From NCBI RefSeq assembly GCF_004357995.1, contig NZ_SMTK01000005.1, forward strand, positions 248,001 through 312,000: a stretch of DNA of 64,000 bases. The letters run 5' to 3'. The stretch is from Arthrobacter crusticola (GTDB lineage: Bacteria; Actinomycetota; Actinomycetes; Actinomycetales; Micrococcaceae). Within the stretch, counting starts at the first letter, position 1. Every line of letters begins with the position of its first letter. Position numbers and translations under genes: made by a program. The notes beneath the pieces were generated by a model. The model was not told the origin of the DNA. It searched no databases and saw only the letters and a program-made list of their open reading frames with translations. Shown piece after piece: positions 58,365-64,000 of the stretch.

Positions 58365-59909
58365 ATGAAGCCAAGCGAGCCCACTCTGACAGCGGTTGCC
58401 AAAGATCTCAAGAGAATCCCAAGTGACGCCCTGGTCATTGGGGTGGGCAAGGGCCAGGACGGCCCGGTCCTGCTCGACAGTCCCCTGCCGGCGAAGGCCG
58501 CCCGCGCCCTGGGCGATTCGCTCCAGGTCCTCGGCGTGACCGGCGCCGCCGACGACGTCCGCCGGCTGGCAGCACTGCCGGACACCGGCTCGGAGTCCCT
58601 CGTGCTGGTCGGCGTGGGCCCGGTCACCCCCGGAAACGCGCTGCCGGCCGAGACCCTGCGGCGCGCCGCCGGAGCAGCGGTCCGCCAGCTCAAGGGCCTC
58701 GAGACCGTGGTGCTCGCCCTGCCGGCACCGGGCATAGCCGAAGCCACGGCGGTCGCCGAGGGGGCCGCCCTGGGTGCCTACGCCTACGACGGATACCGTT
58801 CGGGGCTCGGCGCCGACGGCAGGCCCGCCCCGCGCAAGGATGACGGACCGGTGCGCACCATCCTCGTGCACACCGACGCCGCACAGAACGCCGCGCTGAC
58901 GGCCGGGCTGGCCCGCGCCGCCGTCCTGGCGAAGAACGTGAACGCCACCCGCACCCTGGTCAACCAGCCGCCGAGCCACCTCTACCCCGAGAGCTTCGCG
59001 CAGGCAGCGCGGGACCTCTCGAAGGGCCTGCCCGTCAAGGTGACGGTGATGGATGAGAAGAAGCTCGAACGCGACGGCTACGGCGGCATCCTCGGGGTCG
59101 GCAAGGGCTCCTCCCGGCCGCCGCGCCTGGTGAAGGTCGAGTACGCCCCCGCCCGGTCGAAGGTCCACCTTGCCCTCGTCGGCAAGGGCATCACCTTCGA
59201 TTCAGGCGGACTGTCCCTGAAGCCCGCCGCTGGCATGCAGACGATGAAGCTGGACATGGCCGGTGCCGCCGTCGTGCTCAACACGGTCCTGGCCGTGGCC
59301 GAACTGGGCCTGGCCGCCAAGGTGACCGCCTGGCTGTGCCTCGCCGAGAACATGCCCTCGGGCACCGCCCAGCGCCCCGAGGACGTCCTGACCACCTACG
59401 GCGGACGCACCGTCGAGGTCCTCAACACCGACGCCGAGGGCCGCCTGGTCCTCGCCGACGGCCTCGCCGCCGCCAGCGAGGAAAACCCCGACGCCATCAT
59501 CGACATCGCCACCCTCACCGGCGCCCAGATGATCGCCCTGGGCAACCGCACCTCCGGCGTGATGGGCGACGACGGCGTGCGGGACGCGGTCAAGGCCGCA
59601 GCCGACCGCGCCGGCGAGTCGTTCTGGCCCATGCCCCTGCCCGAGGAACTGCGCCCGAGCCTAGACTCCCAGGTGGCCGACATCGCCAACATCGGCGAGC
59701 GGTTCGGCGGCATGATGACGGCGGCCGTCTTCCTGCGGGAGTTCGTCGGCTCGACCGACGGAGAGAAGATCCCGTGGGCGCACCTCGACATCGCCGGACC
59801 GGCCTTCAACGAAGGCTCCGCCTACGGGTACACGCCCAAGGCGGGCACCGGCGTCGGCCTCCGCACGCTCCTGGCCTACGTCGAGGACGTGCTCGAGCGG
59901 GCCTCCTAG
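58365..59909 (+). CDS. pepA: Leucyl aminopeptidase (M17)
   Basis: This 514-residue dizinc aminopeptidase removes N-terminal amino acids from peptides in the cytosol. Catalytic signatures are VGKGITFDSGGLSLKP, the metal-binding MDMAGAAVVL and the family signature NTDAEGRLVLADGL (zinc-ligand Asp and Glu). The start may be this ATG or the GTG directly before it; both are preceded by AAAGAGGAAA. A strong hairpin follows the stop. Confidence 0.95.
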   Translation: MKPSEPTLTAVAKDLKRIPSDALVIGVGKGQDGPVLLDSPLPAKAARALGDSLQVLGVTGAADDVRRLAALPDTGSESLVLVGVGPVTPGNALPAETLRRAAGAAVRQLKGLETVVLALPAPGIAEATAVAEGAALGAYAYDGYRSGLGADGRPAPRKDDGPVRTILVHTDAAQNAALTAGLARAAVLAKNVNATRTLVNQPPSHLYPESFAQAARDLSKGLPVKVTVMDEKKLERDGYGGILGVGKGSSRPPRLVKVEYAPARSKVHLALVGKGITFDSGGLSLKPAAGMQTMKLDMAGAAVVLNTVLAVAELGLAAKVTAWLCLAENMPSGTAQRPEDVLTTYGGRTVEVLNTDAEGRLVLADGLAAASEENPDAIIDIATLTGAQMIALGNRTSGVMGDDGVRDAVKAAADRAGESFWPMPLPEELRPSLDSQVADIANIGERFGGMMTAAVFLREFVGSTDGEKIPWAHLDIAGPAFNEGSAYGYTPKAGTGVGLRTLLAYVEDVLERAS

Positions 59910-59918
59910 GCCAGCATG

Positions 59919-59951
59919 AAGGCCCGCCCGGCATACCGCCCGGCGGGCCTT
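59919..59951 (+). terminator. Hairpin after pepA
   Basis: AAGGCCCGCC pairs with GGCGGGCCTT around a 13-base loop, starting 10 bases after the pepA stop. CGTGAGACT follows, with no long T tract. Confidence 0.65.
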
Positions 59952-60104
59952 CGTGAGACTGCCCACACGTGCCCTGAATGGGCGGTTCCCATGTGGCCGC
60001 GGGCAGCATCTGGCGATAGGGTAAAGCCTGATCACCAAGCAATTTGGCACAATCAATCACCGACGCGTCCCGGCGCGTCATTGCTTACGCGAGGGAGCGT
60101 CAAA

Positions 60105-61487
60105 GTGGCCGATACGGCAGCTGCGCAAGAATTCGACATCCTGATCCTCGGCGCGGGAAGCGGTGGCTATGCTGCCGCCCTCCGGGCCGTTCAGCTGGGT
60201 TTGACCGTAGGTCTCGTGGAGAAGGGCAAGCTGGGCGGCACCTGCCTCCACAACGGCTGCATCCCCACCAAGGCGCTCCTGCACACCGCGGAGGTCGCGG
60301 ACAGCGCCCGCTCGGCAGGCAAGTACGGCGTGAACGCCACCTTCGAGTCGATCGACATGGGCGCGGTCAACGCCTACAAGGAAGGCATCGTCGCCAGCAA
60401 GTTCAAGGGGCTGACGGGCCTGATCAAGTCCCGCGGCATCACCGTGATCGAAGGCGCCGGCCGGCTGACCTCCTCGAACACCGTCGAGGTCGACGGGACC
60501 AGCTACACCGGCAAGAACATCGTCCTGGCCACCGGTTCCTACTCGCGGACCCTGCCCGGCCTTGAAATCGGCGGCAAGGTCATCACCTCCGACCAGGCCC
60601 TGCAGATGGACAGCGTCCCCAAGAGCGCCATCATCCTCGGCGGCGGCGTCATCGGCTGCGAGTTCGCCTCCGTCTGGGAGTCCTTCGGCGTCGACGTCAC
60701 CATCATCGAAGCCCTCCCTTCGCTGGTGCCCAACGAGGACGCCACCATCGTGAAAGCCTTCGAGCGTGCGTTCAAGAAGCGCGGCATCAAGTTCAACACC
60801 GGCACCCGCTTCCAGAGCGTCGAGCAGAACGACGACGGCGTCACCGCCACCCTCGAGGACGGCAAGACCTTCAAGGCCGACCTCATGCTCGTGGCCGTGG
60901 GTCGCGGACCGGCCACCGCGGACCTCGGCTTCGAAGAGGCGGGCGTCACCATGGACCGCGGCTTCGTCATCACCAACGAGCGCCTCCACACCGGCGTCGG
61001 CAATATCTACGCCGTCGGCGACATCGTCCCCGGCCTGCAGCTGGCCCACCGCGGCTTCCAGCAGGGCATCTTCGTCGCCGAGGAGATCGCCGGCCTCAAG
61101 CCCGTCGTCGTCGAGGACCTCAACATCCCAAAGGTCACCTACAGCGAGCCCGAGATCGCCTCGGTCGGCTACACCGAGAAGGCCGCCAAGGAGAAGCTGG
61201 GCGAGGACAAGGTCCTGACCCAGGAGTACAACCTGGCGGGCAACGGCAAGAGCTCCATCATCGGCACCGGCGGGCTGGTGAAGCTCGTCCGGGAGAAGGA
61301 CGGCCCCATCATCGGTGTCCACATGATCGGCAGCCGCATGGGCGAGCAGATCGGTGAGGCGCAGCTGATCGTCAACTGGGAGGCGTACCCCGAGGACGTC
61401 GCCCAGCTGGTTCACGCCCACCCGACGCAGAACGAAGCCCTCGGCGAGGCAGCCCTGGCTTTCGCGGGCAAGCCCCTGCACAGCTGA
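60105..61487 (+). CDS. lpdA: Dihydrolipoyl dehydrogenase
   Basis: Lpd is the FAD-dependent E3 that reoxidises lipoyl groups of 2-oxoacid dehydrogenase complexes. The 460-residue protein has the FAD motif ILGAGSGGYAAALR, the redox disulfide in GGTCLHNGCIPTKAL, the NAD motif ILGGGVIGCEFASVW and the C-terminal active-site segment HAHPTQNEALGEAAL. The GTG start has GAGGGAG 6 bases upstream. It lies 148 bases before the two-lipoyl E2 gene, which it should serve; an E1 gene is not in the window. Confidence 0.97.
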   Translation: MADTAAAQEFDILILGAGSGGYAAALRAVQLGLTVGLVEKGKLGGTCLHNGCIPTKALLHTAEVADSARSAGKYGVNATFESIDMGAVNAYKEGIVASKFKGLTGLIKSRGITVIEGAGRLTSSNTVEVDGTSYTGKNIVLATGSYSRTLPGLEIGGKVITSDQALQMDSVPKSAIILGGGVIGCEFASVWESFGVDVTIIEALPSLVPNEDATIVKAFERAFKKRGIKFNTGTRFQSVEQNDDGVTATLEDGKTFKADLMLVAVGRGPATADLGFEEAGVTMDRGFVITNERLHTGVGNIYAVGDIVPGLQLAHRGFQQGIFVAEEIAGLKPVVVEDLNIPKVTYSEPEIASVGYTEKAAKEKLGEDKVLTQEYNLAGNGKSSIIGTGGLVKLVREKDGPIIGVHMIGSRMGEQIGEAQLIVNWEAYPEDVAQLVHAHPTQNEALGEAALAFAGKPLHS

Positions 61488-61635
61488 GCTCCGCCCGCAC
61501 CCCCACTGCGGGCCCGGTGCACCCCAAACGGGGTGCACTAAGCTCGCAATAAGCCATCCAAGCATTTCCGGCTAACCCCGCACCACCGGGGGCCCAGCCG
61601 CCAGGAACGAACCAACAAGGAGAAACGGGGACACT

Positions 61636-63465
61636 ATGTCTGAATCCGTGAACTTACCCGCTCTCGGTGAAAGCGTCACCGAGGGCACCGTCACCCGCTG
61701 GCTGAAGCAGGTAGGCGACCGTGTCGAAGTTGACGAGCCGCTCCTTGAGGTCTCGACCGATAAGGTCGACACCGAGATTCCCTCGCCGATCGCGGGCGTA
61801 ATCGAAGAGATCCTCGTCGCCGAGGACGAGACGGCCGACGTCGGCGCCCCCCTGGTGCGCATCGGCGACGGCTCGGGAGGCGGCTCGGCCGACTCCAACG
61901 GCAGCGCGGCTCCCGCCACCGAAGCCGCCCCGGAAGCCGCAGCCGAAGAAGCACCCGAACCGGCCCAGGAAGCCGCCCCCGAGCCCGCTCCCGAGGAGGC
62001 TGCCGCGCCGGCCGCATCCGCCGGATCGGACAGTGGTTCGGACAGTGGGTCCGGCGAAGGCACGGAGGTGACCCTGCCCGCCCTCGGCGAGAGCGTCACC
62101 GAAGGCACCGTCACCCGCTGGCTCAAGGCCGTCGGTGACGAGGTCGCCGTCGACGAACCGCTCCTCGAGGTCTCCACCGACAAGGTCGATACCGAAATCC
62201 CCTCCCCCGTGGCCGGAACCCTCCAGGAGATCCGCGTCAACGAGGACGAAACGGCCGAGGTCGGCTCCGTCCTTGCTGTCATTGGAACCGGCGCAGGTGC
62301 ACCGGCCAAGGCCGAAGCACCGCAGGGTGAACCGCTCGCCGCCGGCGAAGCGGAGACCCGCGAAGCCCCGGTCGCGGCACCCAAGGCCGAAGAGGCTCCG
62401 AAGCCCGCCGAGAAAACCTCGGAGCCCGAGCAGGAAGCAGCGCCCGCCCCGCAGGCGGCACCCGCTGCTCCGCAGGAAGCGCCCGCCGCCAAGGCGGACG
62501 CCCCGGCGGAATCCCAGCCGGCCGGGGACGCCTACGTGACCCCGCTGGTGCGCCGCCTGGCCAACCAGAACGGCGTCGACCTCGCCTCCCTCCGGGGCAC
62601 CGGCGTCGGTGGCCGGATCCGCAAGCAGGACGTCCTTGAGGCAGCGGAGGCGGCCAAGGCCGCGGCCGCCGCTCCGGCTCCCGCCGCGGCACCGGCGTCC
62701 ACGCCGGCCCGCGCCGCCGCTCCCGCCGTGGAGCCCTCGAAACTGCGCGGCACGGTCGAGAAGGCCCCTCGGATCCGCCAGACCATCGCGAAGCGGATGC
62801 GTGAGTCCCTCCAGGTCTCCGCCCAGCTCACCCAGGTCATCGAGGTGGACATGAGCCGCATCGCGCGGCTGCGGAACACGGCGAAGAACAGCTTCCAGGC
62901 CCAGAACGGCGCCAAGCTGACCTTCCTGCCCTTCATCTCGAAGGCCGTGATCGAAGCGCTGAAGCAGCACCCGAAGCTCAACGCGTCCTTTGACGAGGAA
63001 AAGAAGGAAATCACCTACCACGACGCCGAGCACCTGGCGATCGCGGTGGACACCGAGAAGGGCCTGCTGGTACCGGTCATCCGTGATGCGGGCAACCTGA
63101 ACCTGGGCGGCCTGGCGAAGAAGATCGCCGACGTCGGATCGCGGACGAAGAACAACAAGATCGGACCGGACGAGCTCGCCGGCGGAACGTTCACGATCAC
63201 GAACTTCGGCTCGGTCGGGGCCCTGTTCGACACCCCGATCATCAACCAGCCCCAGGTGGCCATCCTCGGCACCGGGACGATCGTCAAGCGCCCGATCGTC
63301 GTCACAGACGCCGACGGCGAAGACACTATCGCCATCCGTTCGATGATGTACCTGAGCCTGACCTACGATCACCGCCTGGTCGACGGCGCGGATGCCGGAC
63401 GGTTCCTGCAGACCCTCAAGGCACGCCTTGAGGATGGAGCCTTCGAAGCCGAGCTCGGCCTCTAG
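61636..63465 (+). CDS. sucB: Two-lipoyl-domain dihydrolipoamide acyltransferase (E2), annotated as SucB type
   Basis: This 609-residue E2 has two lipoyl domains with lysines at about 43 and 183 (both [11 protein letters not shown]), an acidic Ala/Pro/Glu-rich linker, a peripheral-subunit-binding domain ([17 protein letters not shown], about 302-340), and the catalytic domain with DHRLVDGAD near residue 579. The two lipoyl regions are nearly identical in DNA and protein, a recent duplication or homogenised pair. In several actinobacteria the E2 with this label actually serves pyruvate dehydrogenase, because the 2-oxoglutarate E2 is fused to E1 elsewhere. That would also fit here. A perfect terminator follows. 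Confidence 0.94.
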   Translation: MSESVNLPALGESVTEGTVTRWLKQVGDRVEVDEPLLEVSTDKVDTEIPSPIAGVIEEILVAEDETADVGAPLVRIGDGSGGGSADSNGSAAPATEAAPEAAAEEAPEPAQEAAPEPAPEEAAAPAASAGSDSGSDSGSGEGTEVTLPALGESVTEGTVTRWLKAVGDEVAVDEPLLEVSTDKVDTEIPSPVAGTLQEIRVNEDETAEVGSVLAVIGTGAGAPAKAEAPQGEPLAAGEAETREAPVAAPKAEEAPKPAEKTSEPEQEAAPAPQAAPAAPQEAPAAKADAPAESQPAGDAYVTPLVRRLANQNGVDLASLRGTGVGGRIRKQDVLEAAEAAKAAAAAPAPAAAPASTPARAAAPAVEPSKLRGTVEKAPRIRQTIAKRMRESLQVSAQLTQVIEVDMSRIARLRNTAKNSFQAQNGAKLTFLPFISKAVIEALKQHPKLNASFDEEKKEITYHDAEHLAIAVDTEKGLLVPVIRDAGNLNLGGLAKKIADVGSRTKNNKIGPDELAGGTFTITNFGSVGALFDTPIINQPQVAILGTGTIVKRPIVVTDADGEDTIAIRSMMYLSLTYDHRLVDGADAGRFLQTLKARLEDGAFEAELGL

Positions 63466-63480
63466 GCTCTCCGCTTTCCA

Positions 63481-63520
63481 GCAAAGGGCGGCGTTCCCCA
63501 CGGGGAACGCCGCCCTTTGC
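63481..63520. terminator. Terminator after the E2 gene
   Basis: Inverted repeat with 19-base arms (left arm begins GCAAAGGGCGGCG, right arm ends CGCCGCCCTTTGC) and a 2-base centre, starting 15 bases past the E2 stop. It also lies between this gene and the convergent protease gene, so it may act both ways. Confidence 0.88.
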
Positions 63521-63671
63521 TATGGGCTGCCGGTCCCGTCGGTCCTCGACGCCCCCGCCGGCGGCCGCCTGCGCCGCACGAACAGGGACAGGGCGGGCAC
63601 GGAGCGCGGCGGGTCGGCCCGGATGCCGGCCCGCCGCGACCGATCAGCCCGGACCGGTCAGCTGGGGCCGG

Positions 63672-64000
63672 TCAGCTGCCCGGGCGTGCCGGCAACGGCG
63701 CGGGGCGCAGCGAACGGTAACCCTCCCGCGCCGGCGGGAGGTCGGTGGGCAGCTCGGTGAGCATTTCCTTGAGGGTGGCCACCCCGTGCTCGAGCTGCGG
63801 GTCCTCCCCTGCGGCGTAGGCGTGCGGCGGGAAGGGCACGTCGATGTCGGGATCGACGCCGTAGTTCTCAACGCCCCAGCCGGGCCCGCCGGTCATCCAG
63901 AAGGAATACCTCGGCTGGGTGACGCCCGTCCCGTCGGCAAGGCGGAACCTTCCGTCAATTCCCACCACGCCGCCCCAGGTCCGCGACCCGATGACCGGGC
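63672..64000 (-). CDS. Tricorn-type S41 peptidase, C-terminal end only (5' part outside window)
   Basis: This is the C-terminal part (about 109 codons) of a large S41/tricorn protease homologue. The recognised stretches are PVIGSRTWGGVVGIDGRF, GGPGWGVENYGVDPDIDVP and DPQLEHGVATLKEML, which follow the catalytic Ser region of tricorn proteins. The rest of the gene, including the beta-propellers and catalytic residues, extends beyond base 64000. The stop lies in the 206-base gap after the E2 gene. Whether the gene is intact cannot be judged. Confidence 0.85.
   Translation of the reverse strand, partial: PVIGSRTWGGVVGIDGRFRLADGTGVTQPRYSFWMTGGPGWGVENYGVDPDIDVPFPPHAYAAGEDPQLEHGVATLKEMLTELPTDLPPAREGYRSLRPAPLPARPGS

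Noticed and set aside
61636..62290. Near-duplicate DNA in the E2 gene as a mobile or repeat element
   Set aside because: The similarity is the two lipoyl domains of a normal E2 protein; multiple lipoyl domains are common.

Overview
The window is about 64 kb of GC-rich (about 70% by eye) actinobacterial chromosome. Gene content, gene order and protein style point to Micrococcales, most likely an Arthrobacter-like member of the Micrococcaceae. This is a family-level inference from recognised protein families, not a database match. The stretch dxs / RNA methyltransferase / KimA-like permease / two TrkA proteins / DUF3159 / OB-fold / DUF3710 / dut / DUF3093 / DUF4193, with sigA further on, follows the order known around dxs1-dut-sigA in Mycobacterium tuberculosis. 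Most of the window is therefore conserved core chromosome, not accessory DNA. No rRNA, tRNA, CRISPR array, prophage or insertion sequence was seen.

Layout. (1) 1-8.0 kb, all minus strand: rplU-rpmA-obgE-proB-proA, a small membrane protein, nadD, a disordered tail-anchored protein, rsfS and a histidine phosphatase cut by the window edge. These are ribosome assembly, proline synthesis and NAD synthesis genes. (2) 8.0-19.4 kb: RNase E, a divergent VKOR, then dxs, aconitase and a TrmA-like RNA methyltransferase. (3) 19.4-22.9 kb: a KimA-like potassium permease divergent from two overlapping TrkA (RCK) genes, a probable potassium uptake module. (4) 23-36 kb: small conserved actinobacterial genes (DUF3159, OB-fold, DUF3710, dut, DUF3093, DUF4193, sepH, tdk, a phosphodiesterase, DUF5998), a GNAT/acyl-CoA-synthetase fusion and parC. 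(5) 36.2-45.6 kb: a GNAT protein, fused cydDC, cydB, cydA, and a BlaI regulator with an M56 peptidase, lying between parC and parE. (6) 45.6-51.3 kb: parE, a DUF7455 zinc protein, sigA, DUF4192. (7) 51.4-64 kb: an MFS transporter, an AlkZ-like protein, an HTH-ABC exporter pair, an NmrA-like protein, PAC2, pepA, lpdA, the two-lipoyl E2 gene, and the end of a tricorn-type S41 protease.

The most interesting signals are non-coding. A repeat of about 75 bp with fixed internal spacing occurs twice after parC and once after parE, so copies in the same orientation bracket the cytochrome bd block and sit at the 3' ends of both topoisomerase IV genes. Three 17-bp palindromes (TTCTAC-N5-GTAGAA) fill the space between cydA and blaI and suggest that BlaI/M56 controls cytochrome bd. 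A palindromic operator overlaps a consensus promoter in front of the HTH-ABC pair. Three contiguous 17-18 bp iterons lie between dut and the DUF3093 gene.
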